Assembly (NCBI GenBank): GCA_963556495.2
Contig: OY747712.1
Location: 17,820,735 to 17,884,734, forward strand
Length of the DNA stretch: 64,000 nt
Direction of reading: 5' to 3'
From: Valencia hispanica
Lineage: Eukaryota > Chordata > Actinopteri > Cyprinodontiformes > Valenciidae
Below the pieces are notes generated by a model. The model worked only from the letters and a program-made list of their open reading frames with translations, made no database searches and had not been told where the DNA came from. The translations under genes were made by a program, and so were the position numbers. This document shows positions 12,127 to 22,850 of this stretch, one piece after another (position 1 is the stretch's first letter; each line of letters begins with the position of its first letter).

Positions 12127-12823
12127 ATGGTCATGGCAAAGTTGTGTATTTTATTATATTTTTCCCAAGTCCTTCTTCCCTTCATCTTTGGACAGCAGCG
12201 CCCAGCGGAACCCTGGCGGCACCGCATTCAGTGGGAGAATAACGGGCAGGTTTACAGCTTGATGAGCACCGGATCAGAGTACCATGCTCCGGCTCGGTCC
12301 GGCAGCCTGTCCAGAGTATATCTGAGCAGCAGAAGGGAGGGCGCTGCCAGTAATCCGCCAGGTGCGCGCAGAGGAGCCGCTCCTGAAGCACAAGTTGTGG
12401 GCTATACAGATGCACAACTCTTCAATTCCTCTTCATCAGGTAATTTAAGAGACTTATTAGTGAGAAGAGAAGCTGCGCATCGTGGTGTATTCCATTCCAT
12501 AGGAGGGCAGCCAGGGTTTGGTGCACAAGACCAACAATTACGCGCAGTGCCAGAGGGGATGCTTGTCTCCAGGCAACCCGCGCTGACGGATCGCTTTGTC
12601 TCAGCGGAAACCAAACCTGAGGCTCCTGCTCCTTTCCCAGTGTCAAGAGAGTATGTAACAAACGAGGCTGATGGAGAGGGCATGGTCAACGACGACCCCC
12701 GAAATCCGTTTAAAACGCACAGGAATTCTGTTTTCTACAACATGTATCCCGCTAGGGGCAGGTCAGTGGCCCGGACGCGCCATCTGCCCGGAACAGGGTA
12801 CGGAACCAGGTATTTCCAAAATG
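12127..12823 (+). CDS. Lysyl oxidase exon 1: signal peptide and propeptide
   Basis: Encodes residues 1-232 plus the first base of Gly233; donor ATG|GTGAGT at 12824. The ATG at 12127 is the first in frame; a second at 12133 (ATGG) would shorten the product by two residues, and both leave a good hydrophobic signal ([18 protein letters not shown]). The propeptide is Arg/Ser-rich and includes RRREG-like basic patches. The tyrosine- and aspartate-rich stretch that follows the cleavage site in mammalian LOX is replaced here by a basic run ([19 protein letters not shown]). Confidence 0.93.
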
Positions 12824-15800
12824 GTGAGTCTAAAAGTGTACCTTTCATTGGAAATTAATTCAGTCAGATTAGGATAAGTCTACTTTTAATGCGTTTCTAT
12901 AACTCGTTCTGCTGGGAAATATTTAGTAAAGGAAGACTTCATGGAGTTTAGAATCTAGAAGCTAAAATGTACATTTTAACAATCTGGATTGGGTCATCTT
13001 TTAGTGATGCTTCCCCTCGAAATTAGGTGGTTTGTTGAAATGAATGTCAAATTCTATTGCAATAAAAATGATTCATTCATATCTCAAAACAACAGCCAGA
13101 ATGCCTTTATGTAATGCAATACTCTGGAAATCACCATTTATACAGCTACATCTCAATAAATTATCATATCATCTAAAACGTCATTGAGTTCATTAATTCA
13201 TAAAGAGATTTATGAAATTAGTAGTAATCCGTTCCAAACCAAAGCGAAGGAAACCTAAATACGTGTTTCTCTAAAAATATGAATATAACACAAAACAGCA
13301 GCAACAACAACAAGAACAAAATTTGATATGGAAATGTTATGGCTGAGTTAAACAACATATAGTTAGACAATTATGGGGAACACTGTTAACAAAGCAGTTA
13401 TTCAACAGTCACTGTCACCCTCAAGGAGGAGGGCACACGTCTAAAGTTTATCTCTTAAGAAGTTGGGAGTTGGAAAGTTAAGTGGAAAGAAAAGGTGTGC
13501 TGCACAAAGATGCAAACAACTTCACATGTAACAGGGACAACTGCAGCCGTGAGAAGATTATGAAGCAGAATACATTCAAGAGTTTTGGACAGAATCAAGA
13601 TTCAAGTTGTTGACTGCAGGTGGAGTCAGTGCTTCAAGAGCCACTATTGAGTCAAGATCCAAAGCTAACACAAATGGATCATAAAAAACTACACATCAAC
13701 TGATGTAATTGTAAGAGGCTATACAACAGAAATAAGATAAGTAGAGCATTGATTAATATGTTTCAGCTAATCTGTAAGTATCAATTGTAGCATATGCAGT
13801 CAGTTGCTTTTTACTTCCTCGACAGTAATGTCAGGGATTGCATCTTGTGGCTCTAGTAACAGTGCAATTCTGCTTGGATAGGGAGCTTTTTTTGCAGGAA
13901 CTATATGGTCAGCATTACCACCATGCATCTCTATTCCATTTACCAGGGGTAAAATAAATTACCAAGGCAGAGAGTTACCCCAGAATAGTGTAACATTGCA
14001 AACTTTCTGCCTTCTGTGGATTTCATTCAGTTTCTAACATTAACACTCCAAAATGATTAAAGTTTTTCTCCCTCTCTCCCATCTCTCCAAAAGCAGGAGA
14101 ACACAAACATTTGTTCCAGTCACACCTTTCCATGGACTTTGTGGTGACTCTAAATAAGTTTAAAAATGTAGCCCCTGCATCAGAATCATTGCATCAGTTT
14201 CATTGCTTAAAATGAATGCTTTTATTTTCACTACATTGTCTCTCCATCTTTCAGTTGCTTAGAGAAACCTTGGTTGACACTGCTGTAGTGGGAGGCATTT
14301 TATTTATTTATTTAACCTTCATTTAAGCAGGTAATCCCAAGGCTTTGCTTGTGCAAGGTAGCAGTGCTAACAGCTCTAAAAGTAAACAACCTTAACTGAC
14401 TTAAGGTTTCCATTGACAAATAAATTTGAGTTACATAACTGCAAATCAGTTTATAGCGTTGAAACAAAATGCAATTCTTTGTTAATTTAATGACCAGTTG
14501 TTTGATCAAAGTGTGAATGTAGAACCTAGCTAGCGCTTGTTTGTGCTAACAACTTAGCAGTTAAAAGGTTAATGTTGTTAGCACAAGGGTAGGGTTACAG
14601 CCTTGTCTTCTGGTGTGAATTAAAGTCACAACCACAGCCTACAGACATTATACATACTTTTACAATTTTACCAATAATTATTTAGTCCTGTTGAATATGA
14701 TGAAATAAGAGGCAGCACATCTTAAAGTCCTTTGCAAAATAAACAGGTCAAATTTATATCCAGAATTCTACTATACTTAATTAAATGTATTTCTCTAAAC
14801 AATTAAACGTAAGTTACAAATCCCAGTTATTATGAAATAATCAAGTTCAGTTCATTTTGCCAACTGTTTGCCAAAGCTTGCTGTGAAAAGAACTCCATCT
14901 AATTGCATCGAGCTGTTAACTTTGCAGCGATCCCTCATGCTGAGCACTTAAGTTGTGAAAAAGGAAAGGAAATAATCCCTTATAACAAGGAGGAAACTCC
15001 ACATAACTTGGCTTGGTTTGAAAGGAAATCTGTAGTATCCGAGTCTAGGTTTGAGAAGACAAAGCAGACAACAACAAAAAACACAAAAGCATTGGTTCAG
15101 GAAAGTTTTCTTTAAGAAAAAATATTTAATGCAAGCAGAAGTTCATTCAGTGGCTTCATGTTGGAGAGAGACATAGCTAAACAAATACTCTTAGCCAGGG
15201 GCAGCAATAGCTCCCTCCTTGCTTTGTCAAGGAGACGCCCGGTTAAACAGGAATAGATACAATGAAGTTTATCGTGTGTGCAGAGAAAACATGATGGCAG
15301 TTGTTTGGTTTAAATACTCATCTGTTCTGAGAACTTAATCACAGCATTTGGATTTTTGACACAACCTACAGGTTTTCTGTACATACAAAACAATGCCATG
15401 GCAACGAATTGTTTAAAAGTGGCGGCTGTAGCTCAGTGGTGGAGTTGTCAGCCTGCAACCCAGAAATTGTGGGTTCGCTTCCAACCGCTACATGTTGTTG
15501 TGTCCTTGGGCAAGACACTTCACCTACCTTGCCTACTGGTGTTGGCCAGAAGGGCCGATGGCGTGATATGGCAGCCTCGCTTCTGTCAGTCTGCCCCAGG
15601 GCAGCTGTGGCTACAATTGTAGCTTACTTCCACTAGGGAGTGAATGAATAATGGAGTTGTAAAGTGCTTTGAGAGTCTTGAAAAGCGCTATATAAATGCA
15701 AGCCATTATTATAAAAAATACTTGGTATATGCCTCAGTGATAGGATACTTTATTACAGACTTGTAGTCCAGCAAACAAGGACATTATGCACAATTAAAAA

Positions 15801-18800
15801 CAGCACCAAGATAAAACATAAAAACAAGATATATCATACACATCAGTATTAATGAGTAACACCTGCTTAAGATAAGCTAAAAGATTTCAAATATATTCTT
15901 TGATCATTGATATAAAGTGTAGGATGTATTCACACCAGGAAGGTCCGTTAGTTCACTTGTTTTGGTCCAAACCAAATGTTTTCTTTTGCCTCGGTTCTTA
16001 TTCACCCTGTGAGTAAATGCAGCAGGATCAGAGTTTCCTTACCAAAAAGACACGTGTGCTAAGGTATTTCAGCCACTGAATAGTTAAATGTGAATGTGCG
16101 GTAAAACTAGGAAGCCATGTGAAAATAGGTCAACATAACCAATGGAGAGTGCTGATCATTACATCCTTCTGACACACACGTTTTTTGACGGAAAAATCGT
16201 TTTCTGACGTTTTTTGACGCAAAAGCTCCAGACCAAGTGAGGAAACGAGTTTGAGTGCCTTTTAAGCTAACTGAACGAGGCTGGTGTGAATACGCCTTAA
16301 GACTGAGATCCTGTGAATTCCTAAGTTCGATAATACCATGATTATCCTTTGAGTCATGTGATTCTGTGAGTATTTCAAAGACAGTTTCCAGAGCTATGAA
16401 GTGAACAGAGAAAAAGGCCTTTGAATCAAACTAATACCAGAAAAAACGATATTTAAGGAGTGTAAACATGTTTCTTCATATTTAGTCCTGAGTTTACTTC
16501 AACATACTGTTTCTAGCCTAAATGCACTGCATGGATTTAGAAAAGCTAAATTTATATATAAATGTATATTTTTAATTTATATAAATTATTCCCTTCCCCA
16601 GGACTGCCAGACCTCATTCCAGACCCCTATGCCATCCAAGCAGGGACTTACGTCCAGCGCATGCAGATGTATGCGCTACGCTGTGCTGCAGAGGAAAACT
16701 GTCTGGCCAGGTAGGATATGTTTCCAGAGGTGAATCAAGTCGAGTACGCACATAGCCGCACGTAGGCACCATAATTCACACATGCACACATGAAACTTTC
16801 CATTACTTTCAGTCAAAGAAGACTAACATTTCTGGCCTCAGCTTAAGGTTGTTTTAGGATGTTTTTTTTATTTATATATGTAAAGTTATAAAAACTGTTT
16901 GATCTTCCTATGGAGGAGTGGTTGGCCAGAATCAAGTCCTGCCAAGACATAAATGTTCTGGGTTGATTTTCCCGAAAGCATTAAGCTCACTCAAACAAAT
17001 TATTTGTGCTTCAATACGTTTAAGAAAACTACACCTGGGAGCACAGCCAGCAGCAGTACTTTCCAGCTCCTCTTATTCCCTGTTTTCTCTTGTTATCCAT
17101 CCAAGGTCGGCTTATGCACCCGGCATTCGAGACATTGACTTTAGGATGCTGCTGCGATTCCCTCAGAAAGTGAAGAACCAAGGAACCGCAGACTTCCTCC
17201 CTCTCAAGCCCAGATATCAGTGGGACTGGCATAGCTGTCACCAGTGAGTTTCTTTGGCCGTTAATGTAGAAACAAGAGGCATCATATGATTTTGTTTAAC
17301 GATGGCCGGATTAGTACTGTTCTGTTCTGATCTGACAAGCCAGGAAAACATCACCACAATCCAAAAGTATAGTCATAACAACAAAATTCTGTCTCTAAAG
17401 GCATTCCTGAGGCCTGCCAGGAGAAATAAAATGTTATTTTCAGTTCAATTTAATCTTTTTTTTTTTCATCCTCAGGCACTACCACAGCATGGACGCATTC
17501 AGTAACTACGACCTACTGGACATTATTACTGGACGTAAAGTGGCTGAGGGGCACAAAGCTAGTTTCTGCCTGGAGGACACAGGCTGTGACCCCGGATTCA
17601 GGCGACGCTACGCCTGCACATCTCATACACAGGTAGTTCTGGACCAGCAACATCATTGTCAAGTGTCAGCCAACACTTTACAGCTGTTATGATTTTGTTC
17701 AAACAGACAAGTAGGTGGGCCTCTTAGTCCCTGTAAACGGACCTCCAGCTGTTTTCAAGCAGGTTTTTCTTTTCAGCAATGCAGTAGTTGGTAAAACCTT
17801 TCAAAGATCTGCCTATTCAAAAAAAATGTTACGTAGGATTTTGTCCAAACTTGGTCAAAAAGGAGTGAGAGACAGACATAGCCTTTCTTTTCATATTTTC
17901 GCATGTTACAACCACAAGCCTTTACTGTGGATGCATTTTATTGGGATTTTCTGTGATAAACCAACAAAAAGTAGGTCACGGATGTGAAGACGAAGGAAAA
18001 GGAGACAAAAAATGTTCAACCCCCTTCACTCTGGTTCCCCTAATAAATTGCAAAAAAAACATGCCTTCAGAAGTTGTTTCATTAAATAGAGTCCACCTGT
18101 GTGTAATTAAATATTAGCATGAGTACAACTGTCCAATGAGGACCTTGGGGTTTGTTGGAAAACATTAGTGAGAAAACAGCAACACAAAGATCAAGGAACA
18201 CAGCAGAAATGCCAGAGAAAAAGTTGTGGAGAAGGGTAAAGGAGAGTTAGGCTCTTGAAAAATATCCCTAACTTTGACCATCTCATGGACCTCTTTTGCA
18301 TCATTGGAAAAGGAAATAGTATGAAAAAGCTGCAAATCTTTAAACTACTAACCTACAGAATCATATGAAGTCCAATTTGTGGTTCATCATAGGTCATGTT
18401 TGGCGACACAGTAAACATGTAGAAGAAGGTGAGACCAAAGCTGAATTTATTGGCTAACATGCCAAACTTCAGGGGGGTAAAAAACCAATACATCAACCTT
18501 AAGAATCCATTCCTTCTCCAAGTCTTCACACTGGGATGGAGGTTCATCTTCAAGTTTAATGATAATACTATACATACACAGAGCTACAATAAATCAGTTT
18601 GACCAAATGTGTTACAGTAATTCAATCAAACTCCATAGCTGATCCAGATGAAAATTTGAGTTTGCGGACTCAGTTCAAGGAAGAATAGGAAAACTAGCAA
18701 TCAGCCTCTGAGGGACAAATCCTTTAAGACTTGCAGATTGAACTGCAGCAAAATGTATTTCTACAAGGTATTGACCATGGGGATGCTGAACACAAATACA

Positions 18801-21800
18801 TGCCACAGATTTCAGATTTTTATCCCTAAAAAAATTTTCAATCATGTATTATTTTCTTTTCACATCACAGTTATGATGTCTTGGTCTATGACATAAAGTC
18901 CAATAAAATAAATTGAACTTTGTATTTGACTGCATTTAACCACAGGCAGCTGACTGGTACCCACTTAAGACACTATGTTTTCACAAATCCATTAAATAAA
19001 CATTATTGATCATTTTTAGTAACTAAAACTCTGAGTTTATGACAACATAAAGAAGAAACATTCTTATGGCTTATGAGTGTTTATTGTATCTGTTCTCTGA
19101 GCTCTGTTAATCCTGTGCTGCTTATTATTTGGGTTTGTATTTTCAGGGACTGAGCCCAGGATGCCACGACACATACGCCGCCAACATCGACTGTCAGTGG
19201 ATTGACATCACTGATGTGCCTCCAGGAAACTACATCTTGCAGGTAATGTCAGGACTTTGGTTTAGATTTATTCTCCTGATTCTGATTTTCGGTTTCGTCG
19301 AATTGACAACACTTACCTGAACATTAAAAATGTGTCTGTAGTAAAGCCAAGTTTTTGTCATTGTTTTATTCAGGTTACAGTGAATCCTAATTTCCACGTC
19401 CTGGAATCAGACTTCACCAACAACATTGTGAGGTGTGACATCATATACACAGGCGTTTATGTTCAGACACGCAGCTGTCGAATAACAAGGTACTAACCAC
19501 ATATTTTAAAAACCTTTTATTAATGAGCATATATGTAGTTACATACTTCATTGTTCTATTACAGATCATATAGCAAAAACTGCTGCATTTGAAATCACAA
19601 AGTTGGAGAACTTATTTCTTCAACAGCCAAAATCTCTGATTCATTTAAATAGATGCTTCATTGTTATGCCAAAGTATACAGGTTCAAATATGTACATACA
19701 AACTCTTAAGCATCTGTAAGCTTCTACTATAGTTTTTCATGAACGTTTATTCATTGTTCTTAACAGAATTAATAGAGTTAATTTTATTTTGGTTGGTTTC
19801 CTGGTACAGGATGAGGCTTTGGGAAGGCCATTCCTCATCTTTATGTTAGCTTATTCATTCATTTCAGAAACCATTTTGATGTGTATTTGGTGTCACTGTC
19901 TTGTTTGAAAACCCACTTGTTATCATGATTCCATGGACTTTGAGATTTGTTTTAGCTGAGTTCCTGGTTTTGGTTGTTTGGGGTTTTCCCAGGTTTCATT
20001 GCTTTGTTTTCTTAGACTTAATTTGTGTTTAGTTGTAGTTCTGATTATTCCCTGTTTATTGGTTATTTCTTTTTGGCTACTTAATTCACTTTTATCTGAG
20101 CTTGACAGTTTAGGTCTTCTTCTAAAACAAAGTAGTCATAGACCAACTTGGACTTATGTGCAATTGTTTGAACATAGCTCTTGGTTTGTGCTGTTGTTTG
20201 GAAATTACTCCAAAATACTCCACTTTCCCAAGTTGTGTACATCTAAAACTTTTTTCTCTGATGTTTGCTGTGTTTCTCTGATTTGCCGTTTGTGCTGAGT
20301 ATTTGTTAATCCAGTGAATGGAGGAAAAAATTTATGCTGGCAAAGAGGATTTATTTCCTGCACTCAGTCATCATCACTGACAAGAAGTAAGAAGGTTCTG
20401 CTCTTGTGAAGTAAAAAGACAACATTCAGCATCACTTATAAAATGAGTTAGCTGAACCTTTGTATATATACTGCTCAAAAAATAAAGGGAACACTAACAT
20501 AACACATCCTATATCTGAATGAATAAAATATTCTTATTAAATACTTTGCTCTTTACATATTTGAATGTGCTGACAACAAAATCACACAAAAATTATCAAT
20601 AGAAATCGAATTTATCAACCCATGGAGGTCTGGATTTGGAATCACACTCAAAATGAAAGTGGAAAAACACATTACAGGCTGATCCAACTTTGATGTGATG
20701 TCCTTAAAACAAGTCAAAATGAGGCTCAGTAGTGTGTGTGGCCTCCACATTCCTGTATGACCTCCCTACAACGCCTGGGCATGCTCCTGATGAGGTGGCG
20801 GATGGTCTCCTGAGGGATCTCCTCCCAGACCTGGACTAAAGCATCTGCCAACTCCTGGACAGTCTGTGGTGCAACATGGCGTTGGTGGATGGAGTGAGAC
20901 ATGATGTCCCAGATGTGCTCAATTGGATTCAGGTCTGGGGAATGGGCGGGCAAATCTATAGCATCAATGCCTTCGTCTTGCAGGAACTGCTGACACACTC
21001 CAGCCACATGAGGTCTAGCATTGTCTTGCATTAGGAGGAACCCAGGGCCAACTGCACCAGCATTATGGTCTCACCAAGGGTCTGAGGATCTCATCTTGGT
21101 ACCTAATGGCAGTCAGGCTACCTCTGGCGAGCACATGGAGGGCTGTATGGCCTCCCAAAGAAATGCCACCCCACATCATTACTGACCTACTGCCAAACCG
21201 GTGATGCTGGAGGTTGTTGCAGGCAGCAGAATGTTCTCCACTGCGTCTCCAGACTCCGTCACGTCTGTCACATGTGCTCAGTGTTAACCTGCTTTCATCT
21301 GTGAAGAGCACAGGGCGCCCGTGGCAAATTTGCCAATCGTGGTGTTCTCTGGTAAATGCCAAACCTCCTGCACGTTGTTGGGCTATAAGCACAACCCCCC
21401 CTGTGGACGTCGGGCCCTCTTACCACCCTCATGTAGTCCGTTACTGACCGTTTGAGCAGACACATGCACATTTGTGGCCTGCTGGATGTCTTTTTGCAGG
21501 GCTCTGGCAGTGCTATTCCTTTTCCTCCTTGCACAAAGGCGGAGGTAGCGGTCCTGCATCTGGGTTGTTGCCCTCCTACAGCCTCCTCCATGTGTCCTGA
21601 TGTACTGGCCGGTCTCCTGGTAGCGGCTCAATGCTCTGTACACTACACTGACAGACACAGCAGACCTTCTTGCCACATCTCACATTGATGTGCCATCCTG
21701 GATGAGCTGCACTACCTGAGCCACTTGTGTGGGTTGTGGACTCTGTCTCATACTACCACAAGAGTGAAAGCACCACCAGCATTCAAAAGTGACCAAAACA

Positions 21801-22455
21801 TCAGCCAGAAAGCATAGGAACTGAGAAGTGGTCTGTTGTCACCACCTGGAGAACCACTTCTTTATTGGGGGTGTCTTGCTAATTGCCTATAGTTTCAACC
21901 TGTTGTCTATCCCATTTGCACAACAGCATGTGAAATTGATTTTCTATCAGTGTTGCTTCCTAAGTGGACAGTTTGATTTCACAGAAGTATGATTGACTTG
22001 GAGTTATATTGTTTTGTTTAAGTGTTCCCTTTATTTTTTGAGCAGTGTATTTGAGCCTGGATGTATAATTGCGACCACATGTGGATTACAGAAATGTGAC
22101 AATAAATTGTAGTGTCTGCTATCGATAATATTGTTTTTACAGTTATTGTCACGCCAATGACTGACGCAATCTGCTGGGATTCCTTAAATAGGAAACTTTT
22201 TAACTGATTGGAATGTTTGTATAAATGTATTGAAATGACTTCTTGTTAAGTGCCTTGAGATGACATCTGTTGTGAATTGGCGCTATATAAATAAACTGAA
22301 TTGAATTGTTGCAGAACAGCTAAGAGAAGTCAGTAAAAGCCCCACATTGATATAACATTGTTACTTATGATATGTATGTAAACCACAGCTGCGTCCATAC
22401 TTATATGCAGACAAGGTTTCTTTTTATATTTTTGTGTCTTTTTTTCAGGGCTTAA
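12127..22455 (+). CDS. Lysyl oxidase, LOX/LOXL1/LOXL5 (SRCR-less) type; seven coding exons
   Basis: Secreted copper amine oxidase that deaminates peptidyl lysine in collagen and elastin to start matrix cross-linking. Joined CDS: 12127-12823, 16602-16710, 17106-17243, 17476-17632, 19147-19242, 19374-19489, 22449-22455 (1320 nt, 439 residues); all junctions are GT/AG and in frame. Residues 1-22 are a signal peptide. Residues 34-45 are the conserved [12 protein letters not shown] block. An N-glycosylation sequon is at Asn100. The BMP1-type site is MVN188/D189 DP, leaving a 251-residue enzyme. The copper ligands are His314, 316 and 318 in WHSCHQHYH. The LTQ cofactor pair is Lys342 (EGHKASFC) and Tyr377 (DTY), spaced 35 apart as in human LOX (320/355). 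No SRCR domains are present, which excludes LOXL2/3/4. Wording of the C-terminal half is partly LOXL1-like ([22 protein letters not shown]), so the paralogue (lox, loxl1 or loxl5) is left open. Confidence 0.93.
14900..15080 (-). repeat. Decayed 3' UTR fragment of the L2-type LINE
   Basis: Runs parallel to 6840-7000 of the large LINE: both have 'gcagc/aatccctcat..gagca', 'aggaaactcc' and 'gtttgagaagacaaagcaga'. Heavily substituted, so an old insertion in intron 1. Confidence 0.55.
15415..15716 (+). mobile_element. tRNA-derived SINE with LINE-type tail
   Basis: The head carries a box A-like TGTAGCTCAGTGG and a box B-like GGTTCGCTTCC about 45 bp apart, the internal RNA polymerase III promoter of tRNAs. 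An unrelated body of about 150 bp follows, then a tail TTGAAAAGCGCTATATAAAT like L2-type LINE 3' ends, implying mobilisation by a partner LINE. Not a functional tRNA. Confidence 0.85.
15921..16298. mobile_element. MITE with GTATTCACACCAG terminal repeats
   Basis: The left end ATGTATTCACACCAGGAAGG and right end CTGGTGTGAATACGCCTTAA form inverted repeats that continue imperfectly (GTTAGTTC / GCTAACTGAAC). No coding capacity. Located in intron 1, 300 bp before exon 2. Confidence 0.75.
16602..16710 (+). CDS. Lysyl oxidase exon 2
   Basis: Acceptor CCCTTCCCCAG before 16602, donor GTAGGA at 16711. Encodes [20 protein letters not shown] and on to [10 protein letters not shown], the start of the catalytic domain; enters in phase 1 and leaves in phase 2. 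Confidence 0.95.
17106..17243 (+). CDS. Lysyl oxidase exon 3
   Basis: Acceptor ATCCAAG, donor GTGAGT at 17244. Encodes [20 protein letters not shown] through [12 protein letters not shown], including the first part of the copper-binding cluster; the Gln codon is split across the intron as in other LOX genes. Confidence 0.95.
17476..17632 (+). CDS. Lysyl oxidase exon 4
   Basis: Acceptor CATCCTCAG, donor GTAGTT at 17633, phase 0 exit. Encodes [15 protein letters not shown], the cofactor lysine in [13 protein letters not shown], and [10 protein letters not shown]. Confidence 0.96.
17850..18910 (+). mobile_element. Tc1-like transposon remnant in lysyl oxidase intron 4
   Basis: Contains the leader 'attttattgggattttctgtgataaaccaac', a segment 'gagtccacctgtgtgtaattaaa', and a far end 'ggtctatgacataaagtccaataaa'. 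These are characteristic Tc1-like end sequences that also occur at 34740-34870 and 36290-36360. The transposase is too decayed to read. Confidence 0.55.
19147..19242 (+). CDS. Lysyl oxidase exon 5
   Basis: Acceptor ATTTTCAG, donor GTAATG at 19243. Encodes [20 protein letters not shown], carrying the cofactor tyrosine, then [12 protein letters not shown]. Confidence 0.96.
19374..19489 (+). CDS. Lysyl oxidase exon 6
   Basis: Acceptor TTATTCAG, donor GTACTA at 19490. Encodes [20 protein letters not shown] then [18 protein letters not shown] plus two bases of the next Arg codon; the Cys pair matches the conserved C-terminal disulfide. Confidence 0.95.
20469..22047 (-). mobile_element. Tc1-like transposon, near complete, in the last lysyl oxidase intron
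   Basis: 1.58 kb with inverted termini: left TACTGCTCAAAAAATAAAGG and right CCTTTATTTTTTGAGCAGTG, flanked by TA (20467-20468 and 22048-22049). Encodes a minus-strand DD34E transposase, opposite to the host gene. Its full length and readable ends mark it as one of the youngest insertions here. Confidence 0.92.
20726..21751 (-). pseudogene. Tc1-like DD34E transposase, inactivated
   Basis: The start [20 protein letters not shown] is followed after a few residues by an in-frame TGA. The frame resumes with the paired helix-turn-helix ([28 protein letters not shown]-like linker), shifts near 21385, runs through [20 protein letters not shown] and [16 protein letters not shown], shifts near 21050, and ends with [11 protein letters not shown] and [12 protein letters not shown]. 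The catalytic residues are the Asp of TDES, the Asp of QDNARPH and the Glu of NPIEHIW, with exactly 34 residues between the last two. It would cut and paste its own element, but is broken by one stop and two frameshifts. Confidence 0.9.
22130..22316 (+). repeat. 5'-truncated L2-type LINE 3' end
   Basis: About 185 bp nearly identical, in reverse orientation, to 6644-6820: shares ACGCAATCTGCTGGGATTCC, AGGAAACTTTTTAACTGATT and GGCGCTATATAAATAAACTG, ending in AATTGAATTG. A typical dead-on-arrival LINE insert, between the Tc1 element and exon 7 of the lysyl oxidase gene. Confidence 0.85.
22449..22455 (+). CDS. Lysyl oxidase exon 7, terminal seven coding bases
   Basis: After acceptor TTTTTTTCAG the exon reads G GCT TAA: it completes Arg, adds Ala and stops. 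Human LOX has the same plan, with the last exon adding only the final residue and stop before the 3' UTR, so this short coding end is expected. Confidence 0.85.
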
Positions 22456-22850
22456 ATATCCTAAACTCCTGCATCAGCTGCTGGATTTCTGCAGCAGAAT
22501 GTCTCCTCCTGTATTCCGATATGGAAACAACTGCAACTGGTGAAGTTTGCATTACAGACATGAATGGAAAAAGTTGCATTTATTGTAATCTGTGTAAAAT
22601 GTTGTGAATGAGACTAGTGATTTAACAAGAATTGCTTGACTTTGCATTTTGGAAAATCTGCCATGATTAATTGCAAACAAATAGCAGATGTGAGCACTGT
22701 TGCTTTCAAAACTGTTGGTTAGTTGCTTTAAATCTTTGTTTTGTTGTCATTTCTAAGCTCTGTCCCATTCTTGTTGTACTCTGCTCTATCCCATGTTCAC
22801 AATGTTAGTTGTATATTTTAACAATAAAACTCTTGGAAATTTCTAAAAGC
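22456..22850 (+). other. Lysyl oxidase 3' UTR
   Basis: Follows the stop at 22453-22455 without recognisable repeats, as far as the AATAAA signal at 22823. The cleavage point is estimated 15-25 bp beyond the signal. Longer isoforms cannot be excluded. Confidence 0.6.
22823..22828 (+). terminator. Polyadenylation signal AATAAA of the lysyl oxidase gene
   Basis: Canonical hexamer about 370 bp after the stop codon in TTTAACAATAAAACTCTTGG; it is the first clear AATAAA downstream of the stop. Confidence 0.6.

Larger units (their letters stand above)
12824..16601 (+). other. Lysyl oxidase intron 1
   Basis: 3.8-kb intron. It holds an old L2 3' UTR copy (14900-15080), a tRNA-headed SINE (15415-15716) and a MITE (15921-16298). 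The stretch 12900-14890 shows nothing assignable; as a long first intron it is the natural place for enhancers, but none can be pointed to. Confidence 0.8.

Noticed and set aside
12182..12689. Minus-strand frames opposite lysyl oxidase exon 1
   Set aside because: Shadows of a GC-rich coding exon; the plus strand has the signal peptide, conserved blocks and correct splice donor.
15419..15490. tRNA-like sequence with box A and box B
   Set aside because: It is fused to a 200-bp non-tRNA body and a LINE-type tail, and the arms do not pair as a full cloverleaf; it is the head of a SINE, not a tRNA gene.
16918..17247. 109-codon frame beginning in intron 2 and running through exon 3
   Set aside because: Upstream half is intron without family similarity; exon 3 starts at the AG before 17106 and joins in phase with exon 2.
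12127..22455. Assigning the oxidase to LOXL2, LOXL3 or LOXL4
   Set aside because: Those have four SRCR domains upstream of the catalytic domain; here exon 1 encodes a basic propeptide with no SRCR cysteine pattern.
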